14,483 bases of DNA from JAVBJN01 sp031546985 (GCA_031546985.1 JAVBJN010000051.1:1-14483); one strand, 5' to 3'. Positions 6,050 to 12,921 are shown, counted from the first letter of the stretch. Translations and numbers: made by a program. The notes: a model not told the origin generated them from the letters alone.

Positions 6050-7486
6050 TTAAAATTCTGCGCTTTTAGGCGTACGGGGAAAAGGAATTACGTCGCGGAT
6101 ATTGCCCATACCGGTTACAAACAATACCAGGCGCTCAAAGCCTAGTCCAAAACCAGAGTGCGGGCAGGAGCCAAAACGGCGGGTATCGAGGTACCACCAC
6201 ATTTCTTCGGCAGGTATACCTACTTCGGCCATACGCTCAAGCAGTTTATCCATACGCTCTTCCCGCTGCGAACCGCCTACAATCTCGCCAATGCCAGGAA
6301 ACAGGATGTCCATAGCGCCAACGGTTTTACCATCGTCGTTCTGACGCATGTAGAATGATTTAATGGCTTTAGGATAATCGGTTAGGATTACCGGTTTTTT
6401 GAAATGTTTTTCTACCAGGAAGCGCTCATGCTCACTTTGCAGGTCTGCACCCCACTCTTCGATCAGGTAGTTGAATTTCTTGGCTTTATTAGGCTTGCTG
6501 TTTTTCAGAATATCGATAGCCTCGGTGTACGTGATGCGCTCAAACTGGTTGTTGATCACCATTTCCAGCTTTTCGATCAGGCTCATTTCGCTGCGCTCGT
6601 TCTGCGGCCTCTGCTTGTCTTCTTCGGCCAGGCGCTCTGCCAGGAACTCAATATCCTCACGGTTGTTGGCCAGCGCATAATTGATCACATATTTGATAAA
6701 CTCCTCGGCCACGTTCATGTTTTCTTCCAGATCGGCAAAAGCCATTTCCGGTTCAATCATCCAGAACTCAGCCAGGTGGCGCGCAGTGTTACTATTCTCG
6801 GCACGGAAAGTTGGGCCAAAAGTGTAAATATCACCAAAGGCCATTGCCCCCAGCTCACCTTCCAACTGACCGCTTACGGTAAGGTTGGTGGCTTTGCCAA
6901 AGAAATCTTCTTTAAAATTGATCTCGCCGTTTTCGTCACGGGGAGGATTGTTCAGGTCAAAATTGGTAACACGGAACATTTCGCCGGCACCTTCTGCATC
7001 ACTCGCGGTAATGATTGGGGTGTGCAGGTAAACGAATCCTTTGTCATTAAAGAACTTGTGCACGGCGTAAGCCAGCGTATGACGCACCCGGAAAATAGCG
7101 CCAAATGCATTGGTACGGAAGCGCAGGTGAGCATTCTCGCGCAAAAACTCCAGGCTGTGCTTTTTAGGTTGCAAAGGGTATTTTTCAGGATCACTATCGC
7201 CCAGTATCTCTAAAGAGGCAGCGTTGATCTCTACTTTCTGGCCTTTACCCAGCGAAGGCACAACAGTACCGGTTACTTTAACGCAGGCACCGGTGGTAAT
7301 GCGCTTGAGCAGTGCTTCGTCGGTATTTTCAAAGTCTACAACAATCTGCAGGTTATTTATGGTAGAGCCATCGTTCAATGCTATAAACCGGTTGCTGCGG
7401 AAAGTCCGCACCCAACCCATAACGGTGGTGGTGTAGTTAGCCTCTTCGCTAAGCAATATGTCTTTGATCTTGGTACGCTTGCTCAT
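6050..7486 (-). CDS. asnS: Asparaginyl-tRNA synthetase
   Basis: AsnS is a class IIb synthetase that activates asparagine with ATP and charges tRNA-Asn in the cytoplasm. From the ATG at 7486 the product has 478 residues. An N-terminal OB-fold anticodon-binding domain (about 7-95) is followed by the class II core: motif 2 at FRAENSNTARHLAEFWMIEP (227-246) and motif 3 at GFGLGFERLV (445-454). The sequence ends IPFPRTPKSAEF, typical of AsnS. AsnS is distinguished from AspS by overall similarity and by lack of the bacterial AspS insertion. The open frame extends 13 codons upstream to an ATG at 7525, but that leader is unlike other AsnS proteins and would begin upstream of the -7 box at 7513-7520, so MSKRTKI at 7486 is preferred. 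It is divergent from rpoN. Confidence 0.97.
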   Translation of the reverse strand: MSKRTKIKDILLSEEANYTTTVMGWVRTFRSNRFIALNDGSTINNLQIVVDFENTDEALLKRITTGACVKVTGTVVPSLGKGQKVEINAASLEILGDSDPEKYPLQPKKHSLEFLRENAHLRFRTNAFGAIFRVRHTLAYAVHKFFNDKGFVYLHTPIITASDAEGAGEMFRVTNFDLNNPPRDENGEINFKEDFFGKATNLTVSGQLEGELGAMAFGDIYTFGPTFRAENSNTARHLAEFWMIEPEMAFADLEENMNVAEEFIKYVINYALANNREDIEFLAERLAEEDKQRPQNERSEMSLIEKLEMVINNQFERITYTEAIDILKNSKPNKAKKFNYLIEEWGADLQSEHERFLVEKHFKKPVILTDYPKAIKSFYMRQNDDGKTVGAMDILFPGIGEIVGGSQREERMDKLLERMAEVGIPAEEMWWYLDTRRFGSCPHSGFGLGFERLVLFVTGMGNIRDVIPFPRTPKSAEF

Positions 7487-7512
7487 AATGGCAGGTGTTT
7501 TTAATAAGGGCA

Positions 7513-7520
7513 CAAAAATA
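7513..7520 (-). promoter_or_regulatory. Candidate -7 box for asnS
   Basis: The minus strand reads TATTTTTG, a full match to TAnnTTTG, giving an expected start of transcription near 7506 and a leader of about 20 nt. The -33 region has no clear TTG at the usual spacing. Confidence 0.45.
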
Positions 7521-7579
7521 AACAACTTTAGCGATGGTTTATGGCACGAAATTTTAGGATATTGGCATCGGTAAAAGAT

Positions 7580-7587
7580 TAAATTTG
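7580..7587 (+). promoter_or_regulatory. Candidate -7 box for rpoN
   Basis: TAAATTTG matches TAnnTTTG and would start transcription about 12 nt before the ATG at 7606. A TTG at 7562-7564 is closer (15 nt) than the usual -33 spacing. The box covers the TTG at 7585, which argues against using that codon as the start. Confidence 0.4.
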
Positions 7588-7605
7588 TGTGAGAACCACT
7601 GGTTT

Positions 7606-9111
7606 ATGCTAAGACAAACGCAACAACAGAAGCTGTTACAGAAATTATCGCCCCAACAGATTCAATTAATGAAACTGTTGCAGGTGCCTACAGCGAACCT
7701 GGAAGAGAGAATAAAAGAAGAACTGGAAGAGAATCCCGCACTGGAATTAAGCGGCCAGCTGGAAGATAATTCTGATAATAAAGAAGAACCCAGCATACTG
7801 GACAACCTTAATGACAATGACGACGATTTCGAAAAAGAACCCGACGGCGGCACCGATGAATACGAAAACATCGATGTGAGCGAATACCTGCGCGCCGAAG
7901 GGGACGATGATATTGCAGATTATAAACTGCGCGACAGCAACTATGGCGATGATGAGGAAGAAGACCGTACCATTCCGGTGCGGGTAGAAACCTCTTTTCA
8001 TGAGCAGCTGATGGACCAGCTGGGCATGCTTACCCTCGATGAGCGGGAGCGCCGGGTGGCAGAGCAGATTATTGGCAGCATAGACGATGATGGCTATCTG
8101 CGCCGCGAGGCCAGCGCTATGGTAGACGACCTGGCTTTTAGCCAGAATGTAATGACAGATGAAGAAGAGATTCGCCAGCTGGTATTACAAATTCAAAGGT
8201 TTGAGCCTGCGGGCGTATGCGCTGCCAACCTGCAGGAATGCCTGCTGCTGCAACTGAAACGCAAAGACCAGGACGACAGGTTGGTGCAACTGGCTATCAA
8301 AGCCATCTCCGAAAACTTTGATGAGTTTACCAAAAAGCACTTCGAAAAAATACAGAAGAACCTGGGCGTTGATGATGAGCAGCTGAAAGAGGTGATTGGC
8401 CTTATCATTCACCTGAACCCCAAACCGGGTTCGGAATACGCTACCATCAACAAAGCAGAAAGTTATGTGGTGCCCGATTTTTTCATTCACAACATTAATG
8501 GCAAGCTGGAGCTTACACTCAACGCCCGGAATGCTCCTGAGCTGCGCATCTCTGAAGGCTACCGCGAAATGCTGAAAGATTATGACCGGGGCGATAAAAA
8601 AGACAAGCGCCAGAAAGAAGCGGTAATCTTTATTAAACAAAAGATCGACGCGGCCAAATGGTTTATCGATGCCATTAAACAACGCCAGCATACCCTGCTG
8701 AGCACCATGGGTGCCATACTGGATTACCAGCGCGAGTTTTTCCTCACCGGCGATGAAACCACGCTGCGCCCCATGATCCTGAAAGACATTGCCGATATTA
8801 CCCACCTCGATATCTCTACGGTATCGCGTGTGGCCAACAGCAAATATGTGCAAACCGAGTTTGGTACCTACCGCCTCAAGTTTTTCTTCTCCGAAGCACT
8901 GTCTACAGAGAGTGGTGAGGAAGTGAGTACCCGCGAGGTAAAAAAGATATTGAGCGATCTGATCTCCAACGAAGAGAAAAAGAAACCCCTCTCCGACGAG
9001 AAACTTACGGAGCTGCTGCAGGAAAAAGGCTACAATATTGCCCGCCGCACCGTAGCTAAATACCGTGAGCAACTCAACATTCCAGTAGCCAGGTTGCGGA
9101 AAGAGTTGTAG
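7606..9111 (+). CDS. rpoN: RNA polymerase sigma-54 factor
   Basis: Sigma-54 directs RNA polymerase to -24/-12 promoters and needs an AAA+ enhancer-binding activator to open them. The 501-residue product shows Region I with the Gln/Leu-rich activator-interacting helix LSPQQIQLMKLLQVP (14-28) and EENPALE (41-47); a very acidic Region II (about 52-120); the core-binding domain (about 125-310); a helix-turn-helix containing HLDISTVSRVANSKY; and the RpoN box ARRTVAKYRE (479-488), which reads the -24 element. All parts are intact. The ATG at 7606 gives MLRQTQQQKL, the usual sigma-54 start; the frame continues upstream to a TTG at 7585, which overlaps the -7 box. No activator or PTS-type regulatory gene is adjacent. 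It is divergent from asnS and convergent with purF. Confidence 0.98.
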   Translation: MLRQTQQQKLLQKLSPQQIQLMKLLQVPTANLEERIKEELEENPALELSGQLEDNSDNKEEPSILDNLNDNDDDFEKEPDGGTDEYENIDVSEYLRAEGDDDIADYKLRDSNYGDDEEEDRTIPVRVETSFHEQLMDQLGMLTLDERERRVAEQIIGSIDDDGYLRREASAMVDDLAFSQNVMTDEEEIRQLVLQIQRFEPAGVCAANLQECLLLQLKRKDQDDRLVQLAIKAISENFDEFTKKHFEKIQKNLGVDDEQLKEVIGLIIHLNPKPGSEYATINKAESYVVPDFFIHNINGKLELTLNARNAPELRISEGYREMLKDYDRGDKKDKRQKEAVIFIKQKIDAAKWFIDAIKQRQHTLLSTMGAILDYQREFFLTGDETTLRPMILKDIADITHLDISTVSRVANSKYVQTEFGTYRLKFFFSEALSTESGEEVSTREVKKILSDLISNEEKKKPLSDEKLTELLQEKGYNIARRTVAKYREQLNIPVARLRKEL

Positions 9112-9161
9112 ATCGCCGATTTGTACAAAGTGAATACGTGAAAGGTCAAAAGTGAGAGGTC
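9112..9161. other. Short degenerate repeats after rpoN
   Basis: AGGTCAAAA occurs twice (9143-9151 and 9157-9165), 14 bp apart, next to AAGTGAATACGTGAA. This resembles the AGTGAAT heptamers at 4501-4521 and suggests a shared class of low-complexity intergenic repeat. No gene is seen. Confidence 0.5.
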
Positions 9162-9167
9162 AAAACC

Positions 9168-9270
9168 TGTCATCCTGCGCCGGTGAGGGCACGAACCGGA
9201 AGCAGGACCTCTACACAGAACAATCATACGCCAAAAGATCCTGCTCCTCCTAACGTCGGGCAGCATGACA
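9168..9270. repeat. Palindromic element, copy 1
   Basis: It starts TGTCATCCTGC and ends GCAGCATGACA, an 11-bp terminal inverted repeat with one mismatch. Inside, AGCAGGA and TCCTGCT pair as a second nested stem, so the whole element could fold as one long hairpin. Confidence 0.8.
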
Positions 9271-9298
9271 AGCAAAAGCATAAGAACAGTTACAAAAC

Positions 9299-9329
9299 AA
9301 AAGGGAATCTCTATTGAGATTCCCTTTTT
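9299..9329. terminator. Bidirectional terminator hairpin, copy 1
   Basis: AAAAGGGAATCTC pairs with GAGATTCCCTTTT around loop TATT. The 9-bp core stem is flanked by As on the left and five Ts on the right, so it can end transcripts on either strand. It is the first terminator met by rpoN transcription. Confidence 0.85.
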
Positions 9330-9339
9330 CAATAAAACC

Positions 9340-9443
9340 TGTCATCCTGCACCGGTGAGGGCACGAACCGGAAGCAGGACCTCTACACAGAACTATCATA
9401 CGCCAAAAAGATCCTGCTCCTCCTAACGTCGGGCAGGATGACA
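9340..9443. repeat. Palindromic element, copy 2
   Basis: The terminal inverted repeat TGTCATCCTGC / GCAGGATGACA is a perfect 11 bp, the best of the three copies. It keeps the nested AGCAGGA / TCCTGCT stem and has one extra A in the AAAAAG tract. Confidence 0.85.
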
Positions 9444-9471
9444 AGCAAAAGCATAAGAACAGTTATAAAAC

Positions 9472-9503
9472 AAAAAGGGAATCTCCATTGAGATTCCCTT
9501 CTT
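9472..9503. terminator. Bidirectional terminator hairpin, copy 2
   Basis: GGGAATCTC (9477-9485) and GAGATTCCC (9490-9498) form a 9-bp stem with loop CATT, preceded by five As and followed by TTCTT. The broken T run makes it weaker for plus-strand transcripts than copy 1. Confidence 0.8.
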
Positions 9504-9513
9504 CAATAAAACT

Positions 9514-9616
9514 TGTCATCCTGCACCGGTGAGGACACGAACCGGAAGCAGGACCTCTACACAGAACTATCATACGCCAAAAGATCCGGCTCCTCCTAAC
9601 CTCGGGCAGAATGACA
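9514..9616. repeat. Palindromic element, copy 3
   Basis: It starts TGTCATCCTGC and ends GCAGAATGACA, one mismatch in the terminal repeat. The inner right arm reads TCCGGCT instead of TCCTGCT, weakening the nested stem. It is the most diverged copy. Confidence 0.8.
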
Positions 9617-9645
9617 AACAAAAAGTATTAGAACAGCTATAAAAC

Positions 9646-9675
9646 AAAAGGGAATCTCTGTAGAGATTCCCTTTT
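9646..9675. terminator. Bidirectional terminator hairpin, copy 3 (nearest purF)
   Basis: GGGAATCTC (9650-9658) and GAGATTCCC (9663-9671) form a 9-bp stem with loop TGTA, with four As before and four Ts after. It begins 25 nt beyond the purF stop on the minus strand, the expected place for the purF terminator, so this may be the ancestral copy. Confidence 0.85.
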
Positions 9676-9700
9676 CTATTTCGTATCCAGTAAGAGTGGC

Positions 9701-11548
9701 CTAGTAACCGCGCTCGTTCTTACCTTCCATATAATTCATAAATGCTTTGTTTACCACACGGTTGCCACCTGGTGTAGGGTAGTTACCGGTAAAGTACCAA
9801 TCGCCCAGGTTTTTCGGACAAGCCTGGTGCAGGTCTTCGATAGACTGGTAAATGATCTCTACTTCGGCGTTTACACCTTCAGGTTTCAGCATCACAGCAG
9901 ATTTATTGCTGATCTGATCTGCAGTAAACTGTTTGTACACACCCTGCACATAGTTTACTTCATGCAGCTTACCATTGGCTTCGGCTTGCTTGCACTCATT
10001 GTAAACATCGTGCAGTACTTGCTCCTGACCGTTATCTTTCAGCAATTGTACAGCAGCTTGGAACGCAATAAACTCGCCCATTTTGCTCATATCAATACCA
10101 TAACAATCGGGGTAACGGATCTGCGGCGCAGATGAAATGATGATGATCTTTTTAGGCCCCAGGCGATCCAGCATCTTAATAATACTTTCTCTCAGGGTTG
10201 TACCTCTTACAATCGAATCATCAATCACTACCAGGCTATCAATACCCGGGCGCACGGTGCCGTAAGTGATATCGTAAACGTGCTGCACCAGTTCGTTACG
10301 GCTGGCATCTTCGGTAATGAAGGTGCGCATTTTAACGTCTTTGATGGCAATTTTATCGATACGCACCCGGCGGGTGATCATTTCGGTAAGTTTCTCTTCG
10401 TCAAAATCCTTACCCCAGCTTTGAATGCGCTGGATCTTGATTTCGTTCAGGTAACTTTCCAATCCTTTGATTAAACCGTAAAACGCGATTTCCGCGGTAT
10501 TCGGAATGAAAGAGAATATGGTATTACGCAGATCGTAGTCAATAGTCTTGAGTACCCTGTCCGCCAGTAAGCGGCCCAGTTCCTGGCGCTCCTGGTAAAT
10601 TTCGGCATCACTTCCGCGGGAGAAATAAATGCGTTCGAAACTACAGGCGTTTTTCGTTTTGGGTTCCAGTATCTGGTGTATCTCGTAAGAACCATCGGCT
10701 TTGGTAACCAACGCACTTCCGGGATCCAGTTCCTTAATATCTTCCAAAGCAATGTTAAAGCAGGTCATAATGGCCGGGCGCTCAGATGCGGCTACCACTA
10801 CCTCGTCGTCTACATAATAGTAAGACGGACGAATGCCGTGTGCATCGCGCATTACAAAACTGTCGCCGGTGCCAATAAGGCCGCCGATATGGAAACCACC
10901 GTCAAAGCGCTTGGTAGCCTGGCGCAACAGCTCAGGCACATCAAGGTTTTCGGGATTTTTTTCGTCTTCTTTTTGCAGGTGGTGATGGATCGATTCGATC
11001 ATCGCCGCCAGATCGCTGTTTTTATGCAGATCGCCCGGTTTGGCATCTACCAGGTCAAATAACTCCTCGGTATTTACCAGGTTGAAGTTACCAGCCAGTG
11101 CCAGATGCCTGTTGGGGTTAATATGCGGCAGAATGAAAGGGTGGCAGAACTCAATATTGTTCTTACCCTGTGTACCGTAACGCAGGTGACCCAGCATTAC
11201 TTCGCCCATAAACGGCAGGTATCCTTTTAACAGACCCGGGTAGTTTTTAATATCCGGATACATTTTTTCCAGGTCGCCTACTTCTTTATGGATGGTTTTA
11301 AAGATATCCGCGATGGGTTGTGAAGCATTGCTGCGTATGCGGTGCATAAACTGGTAGCCCGACTCTACGTTGAGCTTTACCGTAGCAATACCCGCACCAT
11401 CCTGGCCGCGGTTATGTTGTTTCTCCATTAACAGGTACAGCTTGTTGAGGCCGTAAAACGCTGTACCATATTTGCGATGGTAGTAAGAAAGTGGTTTACG
11501 AAGCCTGATGTAGGCCAAACCACATTCGTGTTTGATAGGATCTGACAT
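9701..11548 (-). CDS. purF: Amidophosphoribosyltransferase (long PurF-type)
   Basis: PurF makes 5-phosphoribosylamine from PRPP and glutamine, the first step of purine synthesis. From the ATG at 11548 the product has 615 residues, against roughly 470-510 for classical PurF. The class II glutaminase half shows Cys9 in KHECG, NRGQDGAG (46-53), HLRYGT (121-126) and GNFNL (153-157); the phosphoribosyltransferase half shows the PRPP loop VVIDDSIVRGTT (440-451). Cys9 must become N-terminal, so removal of an eight-residue propeptide is predicted, as in B. subtilis PurF. The usual VPDSG region is replaced by FIPNTAEIAFYGL (347-359) with extra sequence to about 405. I recall such long forms in other Bacteroidota, sometimes beside a classical PurF. 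The frame extends to an ATG at 11596, upstream of the -7 box, so MSDPIKHECG is preferred. Paralogue function is uncertain. Confidence 0.93.
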   Translation of the reverse strand: MSDPIKHECGLAYIRLRKPLSYYHRKYGTAFYGLNKLYLLMEKQHNRGQDGAGIATVKLNVESGYQFMHRIRSNASQPIADIFKTIHKEVGDLEKMYPDIKNYPGLLKGYLPFMGEVMLGHLRYGTQGKNNIEFCHPFILPHINPNRHLALAGNFNLVNTEELFDLVDAKPGDLHKNSDLAAMIESIHHHLQKEDEKNPENLDVPELLRQATKRFDGGFHIGGLIGTGDSFVMRDAHGIRPSYYYVDDEVVVAASERPAIMTCFNIALEDIKELDPGSALVTKADGSYEIHQILEPKTKNACSFERIYFSRGSDAEIYQERQELGRLLADRVLKTIDYDLRNTIFSFIPNTAEIAFYGLIKGLESYLNEIKIQRIQSWGKDFDEEKLTEMITRRVRIDKIAIKDVKMRTFITEDASRNELVQHVYDITYGTVRPGIDSLVVIDDSIVRGTTLRESIIKMLDRLGPKKIIIISSAPQIRYPDCYGIDMSKMGEFIAFQAAVQLLKDNGQEQVLHDVYNECKQAEANGKLHEVNYVQGVYKQFTADQISNKSAVMLKPEGVNAEVEIIYQSIEDLHQACPKNLGDWYFTGNYPTPGGNRVVNKAFMNYMEGKNERGY

Positions 11549-11563
11549 AATTGTAAGAAGCCG

Positions 11564-11596
11564 CAAAGATACAGAAACTTCTTTAAGACTTTCCAA
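11564..11596 (-). promoter_or_regulatory. Candidate purF promoter
   Basis: The minus strand has TATCTTTG (11564-11571), a full TAnnTTTG match, and TTG at 11594-11596 with a 22-nt spacer, slightly long. Transcription would start near 11557, about 9 nt before the chosen ATG, excluding the upstream ATG at 11596. Confidence 0.5.
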
Positions 11597-11619
11597 GTGT
11601 CTGCCACCCGGAAAGTCTT
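11585..11619. repeat. Perfect 10-bp inverted repeat across the purF -33 region
   Basis: AAGACTTTCC (11585-11594) and GGAAAGTCTT (11610-11619) are perfect arms separated by 15 nt. The left arm overlaps the proposed -33 TTG. The position fits an operator for a repressor; the sequence is neither the B. subtilis PurBox nor the E. coli PurR site as I know them. Confidence 0.6.
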
Positions 11620-11684
11620 TGTCTATGAGCCATAGCTGCTAACCTGTATATCTTTCATACTTCTGCACCTATCCAGCCCGGGTA

Positions 11685-11714
11685 TGTTACCTTTTTTGCG
11701 GAAAAAAGGTAACA
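11685..11714. repeat. Perfect 13-bp inverted repeat
   Basis: TGTTACCTTTTTT and AAAAAAGGTAACA pair perfectly around loop GCGG. The T and A tracts are inside the stem, unlike a Rho-independent terminator. Confidence 0.85.
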
Positions 11715-11726
11715 CCAAAAAGCTGT

Positions 11727-11753
11727 CTGAAAACGGTTACACCACGTTTTCAG
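11727..11753. repeat. Perfect 9-bp inverted repeat
   Basis: CTGAAAACG (11727-11735) and CGTTTTCAG (11745-11753) pair perfectly around a nine-base loop GTTACACCA, which echoes GTAACACCA at the end of the preceding 13-bp repeat with one change. Confidence 0.75.
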
Positions 11754-11841
11754 CGGGGAACCTTGATTATGTACCCATGCTACTGTACTTCAACAACAGA
11801 CAACAATAGGCGCAGGCATCAGCTACAACAAACAATATTGA

Positions 11842-12804
11842 TTACAGCAACTGCCCAATGATTTTTTCGATACTCCAGCCCTCAGCCTCGGCCTTGTAGT
11901 TGCGCACCAGGCGGTGGCGAAGTACGGGCAGGGCTATGGCTTGCACATCTTCGATATCGGGAGAGTATTTGCCTTTGAGCAAGGCATGGCATTTGGCACC
12001 CAGCACCAGGTTTTGCGAGGCACGTGGGCCTGCACCCCAGCTCAGGTAACTTTTGGCCAGTTCACTACCCTGTTCGTTAGGGCGGGTTTTCTGCACCAAG
12101 CGCACCGCATATTCCAGCACATTATCGGGCACCGGCACTTTGCGCACCAGGTTCTGGAAATACAGGATCTCCTCTGCATGCAATACTTTGGGTAAAGTAA
12201 CTTCTATAGCACTGGTGGTTTGCTTTACGATCTGCACCTCATCGGCAAAAGAAGGGTAATCGAGCCAGAGGTTAAACATAAAACGATCCAGCTGAGCCTC
12301 GGGCAAGGGGTAAGTACCTTCCTGCTCAATCGGGTTCTGGGTAGCGAGTACAAAGAATGGTTTGGGCAAATGGTGCTCCTGGCCACCCACGGTAATGTTG
12401 CGCTCCTGCATGGCTTCGAGCAGGGCCGCCTGGGTTTTGGGTGGCGTACGGTTTATCTCATCGGCCAGCACAATATTGGCAAACACAGGGCCGCGCAGGA
12501 ATTTGAAGTTGCGGTGTTCGTCCAGAATTTCGGCACCGGTAATATCGCTGGGCATCAGATCGGGTGTGAACTGAATGCGTTTAAAAGAAAGATCCAGCAC
12601 ATCGGCAATGGTTTGCACAATGCGGGTTTTAGCCAGGCCGGGTACACCAATAAGCAATGCGTGGCCATTACAGAGAATGGACATAAGCACCCCATCTATA
12701 ATGGCTTCCTGCCCTACAATAACCTGGGCTATGGCTTGTTTGAGTTGTTCGTATTTGCTTTTGAGCGCGTTGGCTGCTGTTACATCCGATTCAAAAGTGG
12801 TCAT
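11842..12804 (-). CDS. MoxR-family AAA+ ATPase
   Basis: MoxR ATPases are cytoplasmic chaperone-like AAA+ proteins that usually act with von Willebrand factor A (VWA) or DUF58 proteins to mature enzymes or support the envelope. The 320-residue product has Walker A GVPGLAKT (53-60), Walker B IVLADE (111-116) followed by INRTPPKTQAALLEAMQE, the sensor-1 segment ATQNP (154-158) and LPEAQLDRF (167-175), all classic for MoxR. The C-terminal lid ends WSIEKIIGQLL. The usual DUF58/VWA partner genes are not downstream: the next gene is purF, 293 nt away and separately promoted. Upstream is the SurA-like gene with a terminator between. So either the partners are elsewhere or this member works alone. The family call is secure and the client unknown. 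Confidence 0.95.
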   Translation of the reverse strand: MTTFESDVTAANALKSKYEQLKQAIAQVIVGQEAIIDGVLMSILCNGHALLIGVPGLAKTRIVQTIADVLDLSFKRIQFTPDLMPSDITGAEILDEHRNFKFLRGPVFANIVLADEINRTPPKTQAALLEAMQERNITVGGQEHHLPKPFFVLATQNPIEQEGTYPLPEAQLDRFMFNLWLDYPSFADEVQIVKQTTSAIEVTLPKVLHAEEILYFQNLVRKVPVPDNVLEYAVRLVQKTRPNEQGSELAKSYLSWGAGPRASQNLVLGAKCHALLKGKYSPDIEDVQAIALPVLRHRLVRNYKAEAEGWSIEKIIGQLL

Positions 12805-12838
12805 AGCCTGTTTATGGTTTACTACTGTATTAAAGTAC

Positions 12839-12846
12839 TAAAGATA
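12839..12846 (-). promoter_or_regulatory. Candidate -7 box for the MoxR gene
   Basis: The minus strand reads TATCTTTA, seven of eight matches to TAnnTTTG, with a leader of about 28 nt. No well-spaced TTG -33 element was seen. A terminator just upstream (12895-12921) implies that some promoter should lie here. Confidence 0.35.
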
Positions 12847-12894
12847 AACAAATTAAGATGCGTTGAATGCAGCGGTAATTGTTAAAAAACAAAC

Positions 12895-12921
12895 AAAAAA
12901 GGAGCCCGTTTGGACTCCTTT
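12895..12921 (-). terminator. Rho-independent terminator of the SurA-like gene
   Basis: On the minus strand AAAGGAGTCC pairs with GGGCTCCTTT (one G-T pair) around loop AAAC, followed by further Ts. It begins directly after the stop codon at 12925-12927. Confidence 0.85.

Larger units (their letters stand above)
9162..9679. repeat. Three tandem ~173-bp units between convergent rpoN and purF
   Basis: Three head-to-tail units span 9162-9333 (172 bp), 9334-9507 (174 bp) and 9508 to about 9679. Each starts AAAAC(C/T)TGTCATCCTGC, carries a 103-104 bp palindromic element, then a linker AGCAAAAG(C)AT..AGAACAG.TA.AAAACAAAA, and ends with a terminator hairpin. Units 1 and 2 look closest; unit 3, nearest purF, differs most (for example GATCCGGCTC for GATCCTGCTC, and a different hairpin loop). 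This implies duplication of an existing terminator region. The two minus-strand open frames across it repeat the same peptide and are artefacts. Confidence 0.95.
11620..11841. other. Spacer between purF and the MoxR gene
   Basis: No annotated-size gene is seen. It contains two strong inverted repeats (11685-11714 and 11727-11753) and a plus-strand 41-codon open frame from ATG 11684 to TAG 11809 that spans both. Its peptide starts MLPFLRKKGNTKKLSENGYT. No typical -33/-7 pair was found for it, so it is not called as a gene. No T run follows either hairpin, so neither is a standard terminator for moxR. Confidence 0.5.

Noticed and set aside
8185..9072. 295-codon minus-strand open frame inside rpoN
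   Set aside because: Antisense shadow of the intact sigma-54 gene with no recognisable motif; similar shadows occur in asnS (6404-7213) and the SurA-like gene (13321-14082).
9030..9444. Two minus-strand open frames repeating the peptide RMIVLCRGPASGSCPH
   Set aside because: They translate the tandem palindromic repeat, and the shared peptide only reflects the DNA duplication.
9162..9679. CRISPR array or integron attC cluster
   Set aside because: The units are ~173 bp with no short repeat/unique spacer alternation, no cas or integrase gene is present, and the content is hairpin plus terminator.
11685..11714. Rho-independent terminator for the MoxR gene
   Set aside because: The T and A tracts are within the stem and no T run follows on either strand, so it does not have terminator form.
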